Assembly: GCF_000226115.1 (NCBI RefSeq)
Contig: NC_016458.1
Span: 4,188,001-4,252,000, forward strand
Reading direction: 5' to 3'
Length of the DNA stretch: 64,000 bases
Source of the DNA: Thermothielavioides terrestris NRRL 8126
Taxonomy: Eukaryota; Ascomycota; Sordariomycetes; Sordariales; Chaetomiaceae
Positions 1 through 10,437 of the stretch are shown piece by piece. Under the pieces are notes generated by a model. It saw nothing but the letters and a program-made list of their open reading frames with translations. It was not told the DNA's origin and ran no database searches. Position numbers and translations under genes: made by a program. Position 1 is the stretch's first letter; each line of letters begins with the position of its first letter.

Positions 1-202
1 TCCAGCCCCCCGGTGTCCTGCAGCCGTTCATCAAACGCCAAAAAGGGAACTCCCAGACAACCCTCCTCAGCCAGCCTCGTCGCCGGCGTGCGGCGCGCGC
101 TAAGGTTAGGGGCGTTCACGACCCCTTGTTCGGCGGAATCGTCGATTACGGGAATGAAATGTCCTCCGTTCAGTCGCACAAATGGTTCGTGCTTCCCGTC
201 CC

Positions 203-851
203 CTAGGGCCGGGAGGCGCTAGGAGGCGGTCCCGCAGGCGGCGCATATTCGACGGGTCCCTCAGGCTGCTGCTGGCTCTGTTCGGGACTCTGCTGCTGGC
301 TCGACTCGATCTTGGTAGCCCCGGCCGGCGGCTCGTACTTGGGCGGGCGTGGCGCATTCGGATCGTAGACCGGCGGGGGCACGGCGTGCATGTCGTAATA
401 CTGGCTCTCTGGAGCGTACGGGTGAACGGTTACTGATTGCGGATACCGGTATCGAGGATCGACCTGGGCGAGAGTTGCCCGGGAGACAAGGAACTGCACC
501 GAGGTCAGCATTTATAACCACATCGACGGGACCTTGGGACGAACATACTCGGTGATATGCAAGGGGTGGCAAGCCCTTCCGCACCCTCCTCTGCGCGTGT
601 ATGTAGCCCACCAGGAGGTACAGGCCAACCACCGCTATTATGCCGAGGAAGAGCGACCACTTGACGATCGTGCCTGTCTGCGACGGGAGTCAACTCTCCT
701 GGCCTGTAGCAGAACCACAAAGGGATGGGTTTAAACCCACTCTTGTAGCCCAAAATGGCACATAGCAACTGCTCTCATCGATGAAGCCATCCTCGGTGAA
801 TGTGCAGTTCTCGAACTGCCGAGAGAAGAGTCGCGCGACCGCGGGGGGCAT
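203..851 (-). CDS. RCR-family single-pass membrane protein (Congo red resistance / chitin regulation type)
   Basis: Three exons are inferred: 851-741, 677-549 and 493-203, giving 176 aa. All junctions are GT..AG and in phase 0. The N-terminus carries a short lumenal/extracellular piece with two Cys (ENCTF, DESSCY). One hydrophobic segment follows at about residues 42-63 (VKWSLFLGIIAVVGLYLLVG), then a basic stretch with RRVRKGLPPLAYHR. The cytosolic tail is Pro/Tyr/Gln-rich with PPVYDPNAPRPPKYEPP, which resembles the PY-type motifs of RCR proteins that bind Rsp5-like ligases. Yeast Rcr1/Rcr2 affect chitin deposition and plasma-membrane protein sorting; that role is transferred by family. The start ATG at 851 is the first that gives the conserved N-terminus. 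The family call is fairly sure, the exact role is not. Confidence 0.8.
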
Positions 852-2289
852 GGTCGTAGACGAAGCGGCACCGGATCCTTCGGGTTTGATGCAGACGAGA
901 GGGATGAATAGGACGGAAGTGGCACAATGATACCGGCCGTGTTCGGAGACCGAAGCACACAAAGACACGGTCGGAATGTGCAGGGCGGGAAGCGAGCGAA
1001 GATGAGCTGGTAGAGTACTTAGTCGTTGGGAAGCGAAGTGAAATGGAAGAGATGCCAAGACAAGAAACGGCCTGCAAGATGTGGCAAGCGCTTTGGTGTT
1101 AACTGGAAATCGTGCTGATCATGGACGGCTGGCCCCGATGGCGCCTTCTTCGCCGTTGCCAAGTACACGCAATATGGGGGGTTCGGCACTGGGGCAACCC
1201 TGTTACACAGTTCAATCCGCAAAATGTGAGACGGCAGTGGCACTGGGGCAGTCGACAAAGGGGAGGTTTCATGATGCCTTTCGGCGTTTCAGCTTCCACG
1301 GGCCGAGCGACAACGTGCGCCAAGCTCCATTCGCGCAAAGTTCGATTCGCCTTATGTGGACCTCGGCCGAAGTCCAACAGCCAGAGACTACCACAGTAGC
1401 TGACGCATCGATTGCGTTGGGCTCCTCATAAACTTCCTGTGGTGCATACACAGTTCCGGCGAGCTTGGGGCTGGAAGGACAGCCGGGACCGTCGCTGTGT
1501 CCTACAATTTATTCAAGTTGCTCCCTCAGCTATCCTTAACGAGGCGATTGGGTAAGTGCAAGCAGGAGCCGTAGGTAAGACCTTCCGTGCCACTTGACCG
1601 GTCACCTGTATCACCGATCCTTCTACATACGTCCATGTCACTATCCGACCATGAAATGAGAGCTGGGTCAATGACATGACAAAGGTTCCGGCTCCCGGCG
1701 ACGAGGCTGTGCTCTGGACCGTTTCACAATCTCCGGAGTATTCTGGACGCAGTCAACTCGATGCCAAGACAGCAAGCACCCGCCCCCGCACTCTTTGCTC
1801 AGCCATGCACGTGCCATCGACTCCAAGCGCACATTAGTGTATACTACACTATGCACGGGCCAAGCCTGCGGCAGGCCCACAGCCGATCCAACCCGGGACC
1901 ACGGTCTCCACATCTGCAGGAAATTTCGCCGGGCCGGCAGCAGTGTTCGGTCCCCAGCGGCATGGTCGGCACGGTGAGCCTGATAGCGTAGCGACGACGA
2001 GGGATTGCTGACCCCCAGTTGCTGGCCGCCTGGAACAACCCGCGGCTGTGCTACGGCCGCGATTTGGAGTGCGCAAACCGGAACTTCGGATTCAATCAAC
2101 AGCACGGATCCGATGACCTCGACCACTCGGTCGCCGCCCGAACCCCTTTCGCGATTGCGACCGCCGAACGCGTCCGTGATGCTTTGGACGAGGGACTTGT
2201 CTCCATAGGAATCCGATCCTCAGAGGGTCTGGCAGGAAGGTCGCGCAAGTCGAGCTCGCTTCCTCGCCGCCGTCTGTGTTTCTCGCGCA
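852..2289. other. Intergenic, divergent promoters of RCR gene and PTC7
   Basis: About 1.4 kb between two divergent start codons. Only short overlapping frames occur on both strands, none with family resemblance or consistent codon use. No repeat or RNA gene was recognised. Confidence 0.6.
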
Positions 2290-3630
2290 ATGGCAGGCGT
2301 CGTGGGCGTCGCCCGAGTGCTCTCGCTGGCATGCTGTCCCGCGCCGTGTACTCCGCAGCTCATCCGGGTAATCACGAGGACGAAAGCTTCCCACACTACC
2401 GTTCGTACCGTCTCGTCCCGTCCGGCGGCTGCACTCTCGCCGGCTGCACTCTCGCCGGCAGCAGCCGACGCAGCAACGACAAGCTGTCTGCGGCACATAC
2501 ACGGTCGATCTGCCCTTCCCGCCCCGCGCTCTTCGCTACGGACACGAGCCCCCTACTCCACATCCGCGCCGTCACCGGGCCGTAAGTTCGTTTACAATGT
2601 GGCGGCATCATACATCGCCAAGGGCCGCGGCTACGACCCGTCGGTCCATCTATTCCAGTTCAACCCGTACAACCGCGTGCAGCCACTAAAAGCGCCCCGA
2701 GGGAAACACGCCAGGCCCGAGTCTGGACAGGACGCCTTCTTCGTGAGCCGCCTTGGCGCCGTCCCCGGCGAGGTGGCGCTCGGCGTAGCGGACGGCGTGG
2801 GCGGGTGGATGGACAGCGGCATTGACCCAGCCGACTTCTCGCACGCCTTCTGCGATTACATGGCCGCCACGGCCGCCGCGGCGCCAGCTGTGATGCGGGG
2901 GACAGGCCAGCCCCTGACGGCGCGGCAGCTGATGCAAAAGGGGTACGAAGCCGTCTGCCACGACCCGACCATCTGGGCGGGCGGTAGCACCGCCATCGTC
3001 GGGCTGCTCAAGGCCGAGGGCCTGCTCGAGGTTGCCAACCTGGGCGACAGCGGCTTCATCCTGCTGCGGCTGAACGGGGTGCACGCGTTCAGCGAGCCGC
3101 AGACGCACGCGTTCAACACGCCGTACCAGCTGAGCGTGGTGCCGCCGAGCATGCTGCTGCGCGCCGCGACGTTCGGCGGCGCACGGCTCATGGACCAGCC
3201 GCGCGACGCCGAGGTGACGCGCCACCGGCTCCGCCACGGCGACGTGCTCGTCTTCGCGAGCGACGGCCTGTGGGACAACCTCTTCAACCAGGACGTCCTG
3301 CGCATCGTCAGCCGGACCATGGCCGGGGCCGGCGCGTGGGCCGGCACCGAGAGCGGCGTGCAGGTGGCGCCGGATCTGCGGCCGTACACCAGGATAGGAG
3401 AGAACGGCCTGGCCGCCGACGGGCGCCCGACGCTGCAGAGCGCGCTGGCCACGCAGATCGTCGGCGCCGCGAGGGCTGCCAGCGTCAACACCAAGCTGGA
3501 CGGGCCGTTCGCGAAGGAGGTGAAGAGGTACTACCCGGACGAGGTGTGGCACGGCGGCAAGGAGGACGATATCTGCGCCGTGGTTGTCGTGGTGTCGGAA
3601 GAAGAGGCGCCCGTGAAAACGAATCCTTGA
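2290..3630 (+). CDS. PTC7: Mitochondrial PP2C-type protein phosphatase
   Basis: A single exon of 446 aa. The first ~95 residues are Arg/Ser/Ala-rich with almost no acid, as expected for a mitochondrial presequence. The PP2C core follows: KFVYNVAASYIAKG near 99, ESGQDAFF near 144 (metal Asp region), VADGVGGW near 167, GGSTAIVG, NLGDSGF, SDGLWDN near 324 and KEDDICAVVVVV near 421. DGVGG, SDG and the terminal ED-D supply the expected metal ligands of a PPM phosphatase. In yeast, Ptc7 dephosphorylates Coq7 and other mitochondrial proteins; fungal copies are often annotated azr1 (5-azacytidine resistance). The start ATG lies in a CGCAATGG context. No intron is needed, unlike yeast PTC7. Confidence 0.9.
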   Translation: MAGVVGVARVLSLACCPAPCTPQLIRVITRTKASHTTVRTVSSRPAAALSPAALSPAAADAATTSCLRHIHGRSALPAPRSSLRTRAPYSTSAPSPGRKFVYNVAASYIAKGRGYDPSVHLFQFNPYNRVQPLKAPRGKHARPESGQDAFFVSRLGAVPGEVALGVADGVGGWMDSGIDPADFSHAFCDYMAATAAAAPAVMRGTGQPLTARQLMQKGYEAVCHDPTIWAGGSTAIVGLLKAEGLLEVANLGDSGFILLRLNGVHAFSEPQTHAFNTPYQLSVVPPSMLLRAATFGGARLMDQPRDAEVTRHRLRHGDVLVFASDGLWDNLFNQDVLRIVSRTMAGAGAWAGTESGVQVAPDLRPYTRIGENGLAADGRPTLQSALATQIVGAARAASVNTKLDGPFAKEVKRYYPDEVWHGGKEDDICAVVVVVSEEEAPVKTNP

Positions 3631-4910
3631 CGACGCGGCTCGACCACGCCTTCGCTACTATAACATAACGAACACAACCATCCGTTACCGGCCAGAACTT
3701 GCATATATGATGTTGTCGACGTTCTGTATCGCGGGCGTTTTACAAACAGCGGCAAAAAAGTCAGGGCATCTTTCTGTTTCTGAGCATTGCACGGCGTTGA
3801 AGCTTAGAACATCATCCTGCCGGCTTCGAATCGGCTCAGCACTCGAGGGTACACGGTTACCGGTTTTCTCAGAAACCCGCCAGGATGGGGGGCTCCGTTC
3901 TCGCGCGGATGGATCTCGTGCGGAACATGCAGCGGGTGTCACGGAGGATGGGGATTGCTGTTAAGCTATCTGTATGATCAGCGGGCGAGACGTCAGCAGC
4001 AGTATTCCCTACACTGGAGTATATCCGTAGTTAGATACCTAAATTACTATGCTAGAGAGGAGTGCTAGACCACTCTCTGGAGCCACCGATAGAGGCCTCA
4101 GGAAATAAAGACGAGCATCAGTTCTTTGAATGTGCTGCATCACATCGCCTGATATCCCTGGGGGGGGGGGGGGGGGGGGCGCAAGCCGCACCCCGTTTCT
4201 TCAGACTTCAGCGGCTCCAAACTGGGGTGGCACAAGATCGACACCGGGCCGCGCCAAACTAGCAACACTTCCAGCTTAGGTAGCAGCTGCACCCCACGCC
4301 CGTTGCATATGTCGGTTCCCGCCATGTGCACTGGTTGGTACCTTGGTTGGTGGGATCTGCCGCGCTGCAGGTTGCCGACGGACGTGCAAAACAACCCCTG
4401 AACTGTATACCACAGCCATGATAACAACCACACGTTCGAGTCACAAGCTTGCTGACGGCACGCACGGAATTGTATGTACAATAACAAAGTATTAATTCCC
4501 GGAACAGGCATCAGGCATGCGAGCGACACGCCGTCGGCACTGCCCTAACCAAACTCCAAACCGTGGCCGGTGGTACAGCAAACCATTATCAACAACAACG
4601 GTCGTGTGGGGCAGAGGCACGCATGAACGCATACGTCTCAGCCCCACGGGACATGACGGAACCCATGAACTCGCAGCAGCGGCATACGCATGCTCCCAGA
4701 TTCGCCTTCCCTCGTTCACTATCCACTTCCCTGCCCGATGCCCCAGATCCTGGCCTAGCTGCCACGACCGACCCGCCGACTACGCAAACCGATCCTGGCA
4801 CCCAAGCACAGCATCCTTCTCAAGAATAACTTATGTACGAGAAGACAAAAGCAATAAAAGAAATGTAGGATCCCCAACCCTTCAACGCCGGACCATCACC
4901 CGAGAGCTTC
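3631..4910. other. Intergenic between converging PTC7 and GPI-protein genes
   Basis: About 1.3 kb with no supported gene. It holds a 20-nt G homopolymer (4160-4179) and AT-rich patches near 4000-4060. Frames in this stretch are short and overlap one another. Confidence 0.6.
4160..4179. repeat. Poly-G homopolymer, 20 nt
   Basis: Twenty consecutive G on the + strand, ended by C at 4180. It is intergenic. Length is easily misread by sequencers, so the exact count is uncertain. Confidence 0.9.
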
Positions 4911-5661
4911 TTAGTTAAAGAAGACGAGGGCGGCGACGGTGAGCAGGACGAGCGCCAGCGGCGAGGCGAAGCGCTGGCCGTTGTTGGAGTTGGGCGGGGC
5001 GGTCGTTGTGCTGGCCTGGCGGGTGGTCGTGGGGGTGGTGCTGGTGGAGAGGGCTACGGAGGCGACAAGTCAGACAACAAAGCTTCATAGGCAAACGGTC
5101 GTCGCAACTTACTGGAACTGGACGAAGTGGTGGTGGTGGAGGAGGTGGTCGACGCGCTCGTGGAGCTCGAGGTAGTGCTAGTACTCGACTTCTCACTGGT
5201 GCTGCTAGGAGAAGTGCTCGAGGCCGAGGTGCTAGTGCTCGGGACGCTCGTCGAGCCCGTCGTCGTGGGCAGGGAGCCGGTGCCACTGTAGTCGAAGCTG
5301 GGGCTGTAGTTGACCTCGCCAGTCGAATCCGTGATCCGGAAGGCGTACGTGCCCGAGGGCAGGTCCTTGGGAACCCAAGTAAACTCCGTCCCCGTCTGGC
5401 CAGCTGCGGTGCTGATTAGCAAAGCGCGTTTCCCGCGGTTGGGGGCCAAGTCGGGGCCCGCTTACAGGCAATGTCGGTAACCTTCTGCAGGTTGTTGGGG
5501 TCGTTGCCAGTCATGAGGGTGATCGTGACCGGGCCCTCAGCGTCGCCCCACTTCAAGGTGAAGGGCACATCCTCCTGGAGGTTGTAGGCGGAGTTGAGGA
5601 ACATCGGCTTGGCGAGCACAGCGGCCGCGAAGGCAACGATGGCTCCAACGGAGAGCTTCAT
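4911..5661 (-). CDS. GPI-anchored Ser/Thr-rich cell-wall protein with Kre9/KNH-like domain
   Basis: Three exons are inferred: 5661-5466, 5403-5113 and 5053-4911, giving 209 aa. Residues 1-17 are a signal peptide (MKLSVGAIVAFAAAVLA). Residues ~20-100 form one Ig-like Kre9/KNH N-terminal domain: FTLKWGDAEGPVTITLMTG, then GTEFTWVPKDLPSGTYAFRI. A long Ser/Thr-only stalk follows, likely O-mannosylated. The last exon ends FASPLALVLLTVAALVFFN, a typical GPI-attachment hydrophobic tail after Asn/Gly candidates (NSNNG). Without the third exon the tail would be lost, which supports the splice at GTAAGT (5112). The role is inferred to be cell-surface or wall structure; no enzyme motif is visible. Confidence 0.85.
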
Positions 5662-7962
5662 TGTGGCTACAGTGGGGATGAAGATTCGGGGACGGCGATG
5701 GTCAAGAAAATAGCGTAACTACCCGACGGGGAGTGCGGCGGTTAGTTAACGCACATCGGCGACGAGGAAGGCCGCGTGGCGGATGGCCCGGAAAGGAGGC
5801 CACGGCGGGAAAGGGGATGCTTGAGACACGCAATTCGGTTGCCCCGGTGCGACCTACTTAGCTGATTGGAATGTTTCTTGTGTATGTGTACCGTAAAGGC
5901 TGTGGGCGATGCGCCGAGTGGCAATTGAATATTGGAATTGAAAACTGTACGCGAAACGATCGTGGAGAAGCGAGTGCAGGATTCTGAATTATTACGGGGA
6001 TTAAATGCCAGTCGCGAGACTGAGTTTGCGGTTGGGAAAGGGAAGGAAGGAGGAAGACTGAAGAAACCTGGAAGAAGGCACCGACGGCACACCAGGGGCC
6101 AAAATAGCCTCGCCTCGACGCGCTGCGATGGCCGGGAAGTTACGCTTTACCCAGCACACCAATAGGAAGAGGCGAAGGAAATGTCCATTGCTAGCGCACC
6201 CCAGACAGAGAATGCTGCAACGGGGAAGCGGCACAGCGGGAACCTGGGTAGGAGAAAACTTGCAGGGGGCCAGGTCCGCGGTCTGGGCCAAGAATCGAAG
6301 AACTCGCGAGCCAAGATTGGCTCTCCTCGCCCAAGGAACATGTTCGCCACCACGGCACCATGTTTCTCAGCTCACCGTGAACGGCAGGCAGGGTGTGAAT
6401 GCCAGAGGCGTAGTTATCCCGAGCGAGGGCTCTGCTGAATGCATGCGCGGCAACGACCTCCTTCCCGTCTCATCAGCTGCACACCGGCCGTCGGTTTCCG
6501 TTCCAAGTTTGCCTGCGGATCACTAATGTTCGGTAGAATTCACTAGTGCCTGTTGGGGCGATTGTGGAAATGACTGCTGCATTGGGATTGCTCAGCAGCT
6601 GGCACAAATGCTTCGCAGCAAAACTTGTCTCCTTGTGCTCCGCAAGCGTTGCTGCGCCGCAGTTCTGACAGACGGCACTAGTATAGAATAGTGGCAGTTT
6701 GAGGTTGCTCAGACATCTTCTGGTTTGTGGTAGTTTTGATCAACCCATCATCCGTCGTCAGGCCGGCTTCAGATCACTGCGTTTCAACTTCCCGCACTCG
6801 ACACTGTCTCGTGGAATGAGCAGTGGAGACGTTGCAAGACACGCCCGGGTTCCGTCGAATTTCCTGCAGATGAATGGCTGGGTCTGAGTGTTTTGGGGAA
6901 ACTCCGCCTCCAGTGGTAGGCCACGAGTGAAGCTTCGAAGAAGCAGAACACACGAGAGGACAGCGGGCTTGGCATTTCACTTCTCAGATCTGTTGGGTTG
7001 CTTGCGGGTGTGGCGTCGACAGCGTCGTCAGCGCCAAGCCATGAAGTTCGTGGAAACAATGGGGCCGGCAACACACGGCTGCTCGCATCTGCTGATGGCC
7101 TGCTGTGTGTGGTATCCAATGCAACACAAGATCCTGCTCTTGCCCAATACCTTGTGTCGGGCCGGCTGGTGCTCCGCACCTCCGGCACTCGATCCGAACC
7201 CATCCAACCATCCCTCGGCTCACTTAGAGTTACACAGTCGACTCTCACAATGCTTTCAAAATTGTGCGTTGCAAAGTCGACGCTTGCGGCCACCCAATCC
7301 ACCAAGCAAACGGGCAGCTCAAGCGTGCGCTTGCTGCGCCTCACTCTTTGTGCCTCCTTGCGCCTCCCCTTGGGCGCGGTGTATCCCCAGCTGTTCATCT
7401 GGCGTCTGCCAACAAGCCGGGCAATGAAACGGAGCCGCGGAAGTTGCATGATGCCCTCCATGACCGGATACGGACAGTCGACAGCTCCTGAGCATCAACA
7501 CGCAAACATCAGGTGGAATGTGTCAACCCACTTCTGCGTCATACCATTCCCGGGCCACGGGCGACTTGGTGGTCAACCGGGCTGGTGACTCTGGTGAGCG
7601 GCCGTCATGTTTGTTTCATCGGCAGCCAAACAGAACTCCGACGGCTCTTCACAACGCTCATTGCGGAACCACGTTTAGCCGCGGCGGTCCAGAAACACCG
7701 CCAGTGCGGATGAACGAAGGATGCCTCGCAGCAAGGGGTGAAACCAGGCAGCGATGGATCTAAAACACGGCTTCTAGCTCCGGACACCTGCTGTGAATGC
7801 ATGCAAACACCGCGACGCACTCGCCGTACAGGACACACCGTCGCAGGCGGCGTTGTAAACACCTCACCGCGCAGCCGTCCAGGTGCGCCTCCCATGTAAG
7901 GGCTCGGCCGTGTTGAGGTTGGTGAACTACGGCGTCCCGGGACCTGTCTATGTCGGCGATGC
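5662..7962. other. Long intergenic stretch, no supported gene
   Basis: About 2.3 kb upstream of the GPI-protein gene and downstream of HPM1. Two overlapping opposite-strand frames (6784-7461 and 6998-7588) are open for about 200 codons. Neither shows a family motif, splice-joined conservation or biased third positions. Confidence 0.5.
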
Positions 7963-9160
7963 TCAGGAGAGAAGGCATTCCACGACGCCGCGGTGGACCC
8001 CCCGTGTCTCTTCGAACAAGGTCCTGACGTCTGCTCCAAGTCCCCGCATCTTGTCGACAAAATCATCTAGGGAACCTCCGACGCCGAAGTACAGCTTCTT
8101 TGCGGCAACGAAAGCCCGAGCGGTGCCACTTGGACGCTCGCGGCGCTCTCGCAGAAGGATCGAGCGCAACGTGCTGCTGAAGCTCTCGAGCGCAAATGGG
8201 GAGTAAATGGTCTCGGATCCTAGCAGCAGCGTTGTGGTGGTGTCTGGGAGGCCGGCGGGGACGGCTGAACTGTAAAGCAAATCAACCAGCTCGGGCGACC
8301 AGGCTCCTGACAGGAAAGAGAGCTTAATGCCGGTTGAGGAAAGAGCCTGCCTGAAGGCTTGGAGCACTTCTGGCGTCAACTCCAGCTCTCCATCCGGGGT
8401 GAAAGCCTCGCCTAGGGCCTCATTCTGCGCCCGTTGCTGGAGCGCCCAAGCAAGAATCAGGTTGGGCAGAGTCACGAGATAGAGGACAGTCGGGTTGTAG
8501 TCTGCGAGCGTGAGCACCAACGGCTGGTTTCGCTCGGGCTTTCTGTCGTTCAGGGCCCACCGGAAGAGAGCCAGAGAAGGCAGGGCTGTGCCGCAGCCGA
8601 GCTACAAGCCGTGTCAGCGGCATCACAAGTATTTATCTAAGAGGAAAGCAGAGGACAGTTCGCCGCACCTCTACTACGATGCATGGGTCATGAGCCAACA
8701 GGTCTGCGGCGTTCTCGGCAGCAAGCACCTTGACCAGATCGACGCTGCTCTCCCAGCTCTTGAAGCCGCCCTCGTAGATGCCGGTCTTGACGTCGTGCTC
8801 GCCGAGGCCGGCTTCGGACTCGGCGGAATCGTCCGCGCTCTCCTCGGCCATCAGCTGCACGCGCACGTCCCACAGCTCGCGCCGAGGCAGCTGGACGACG
8901 CGCCCATCGCCGAGGTCGACGTCGAGCAGGCTGAAGGCGACCTTGGAAGGCAACTTGGAGAGCATGTCCTCGATATCATGCTGCGTGGGCGGGAGCAGCG
9001 GTTTGCCCTGAACGGGGAAGGCGCCCGCGGACGCGGACGAGGAGGATGCGGGCTTGGCTGGCGTGTTCCTTGTTGGTGGCAAAGAAGAATGAGGGCCGGC
9101 AGCTAGCTGGTCCTCCTCCTCCTCTATGTCGTCGCCGGCGAAGGAAAAGGAAAAGGCCAT
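7963..9160 (-). CDS. HPM1: Protein-histidine N-methyltransferase (Hpm1/METTL18 family)
   Basis: Two exons, 9160-8669 and 8601-7963, give 376 aa, close to METTL18/Hpm1 length. The N-terminus MAFSFSFAGDDIEEEE is family-typical and fixes the start at 9160 rather than at in-frame positions further upstream. KTGIYEGGFKSWESSVDLVKVL matches the conserved block just before the SAM pocket. The SAM motif is rebuilt across the intron as IVVE/LGCGTALPSLALF, followed by LTLADYNPTVLYLVTLPN (acidic ribose-binding residue and post-I motif). In yeast and human the enzyme methylates a histidine of ribosomal protein Rpl3/uL3; substrate here is by family. Confidence 0.9.
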
Positions 9161-10437
9161 GCTGCGCCGCGCCGGAGAGCCAGGAGAGCCAGGGGAGGTG
9201 TTTTGCTGGGGTCCAGGATCCGGCCTCTTCGAGCCAGGTTGTCGGACTGCAAAAGCGGCGAAGTTCGGTAGGCCGCCGTGCGCCAAGGATACGCTTTGCC
9301 GGTTCCTGAATCCTTTGTCGATACCCTAGCACGGCCGAGGAAGCAGATGGCAAGACTGACTCGGCTCGGTTGCGCAGCACGGTGGTTTTGGAAGGTGATG
9401 CGGTCGTTGAAGGGCCTGTTCAGAGGGGTTAAACTAGCCCATCTCTCTTTTTACGTGCTTTGTCAAGCTGCGGGACACACTACTCCGTGCCCTCTGTGTA
9501 ACTTACCTTTAACCACGCTTCGCAGTACCAAATAAAGGTACCCCACACCTTCGGCATTGACCCACTATGAATGCCAGGGGGAATCCGCCGCAGGTGGGTG
9601 GGTCGCCCCTCAAGTCGCCGTTCCACAACCTGGAAGCAAGCTTCTCCTGCCCAGACAGACGCGCGCAGCCTGCAACGGCTGTGGTTGGACAAAATACGAC
9701 GACTTCGAGAAGCACGAGCACCGAGGCTTGGTCTTGTCCTGCTCCCTTTCAAGGTCAGCGAAGCCATGCGACCGGCCCATCCCGGGAAGACGACGCGGAT
9801 TGGATTGCAGCGCCAGCTCCCGATGGCCACGAGATCCGGTCGCCGTCGGCACCGGCAGCGGGCTTCGGACGGATGGTGACGGATGGCGTGCATGCTCGTG
9901 CCTTGCCGTGGACTTTATGTACATACATCCAGGTACCTAACAAAGGCAAGAGTCCCTCGAGGCCGCCGTAAACGGACCAACTGTGCAGCGTCTTTATCTC
10001 GCCCCTCAGCCAGGGGGTGCCTCCACTTCATCGAGCTGGGCAAGGGCAAGCGGCTCGACCTGGGTGGTATTTCTCGGAGGATCCCCTGTGTTTGTTCAGG
10101 TCTAACTCCTGCGTCCGGAGCTAGTCCGGGGGACGGTTGTCTACCTGGTGGTTCGACTTGCTACATAACTAGCATGTAGTTACTACGTGTGTAATCTGTT
10201 GTTTGCTGAGCCGCCGGTGGGAAGAACTCCTGGGAATCCTCCTCGGTCCGTGCCAATTGTGACAACCCAGATAACTTCCTTTGACTCCTCCCGGCCCAGG
10301 ATATAAGCCCAGACTATCTGGCCCCAAAAAAGCTGGTGTTAAAAACCCCAAGGAATCCGGCGCCAGATTGGCCTCAGTCGTCTACCGCCCAAGCCCCCCC
10401 TTTTGTTTTGTTCCTCAGAGAGCTTGCAATAGACGCC
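9161..10437. other. Intergenic, divergent HPM1 / BVMO promoters
   Basis: About 1.3 kb between divergent genes. Overlapping short frames at 9557-9971 on both strands do not resemble any family. It contains the likely TATA element of the monooxygenase gene. Confidence 0.55.
10301..10306 (+). promoter_or_regulatory. Possible TATA box of the monooxygenase gene
   Basis: ATATAAG lies about 135 bp upstream of the ATG at 10438, in an otherwise GC-rich promoter. Such boxes are typical of inducible fungal genes. The assignment is by sequence only. Confidence 0.4.

Noticed and set aside
1668..2126. Minus-strand frame of about 152 codons upstream of PTC7
   Set aside because: No motif, and it overlaps equally long frames on the other strand.
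6784..7588. Opposite-strand open frames of about 225 and 196 codons
   Set aside because: They overlap each other, have no recognisable motif, no splice extension and no biased codon use.
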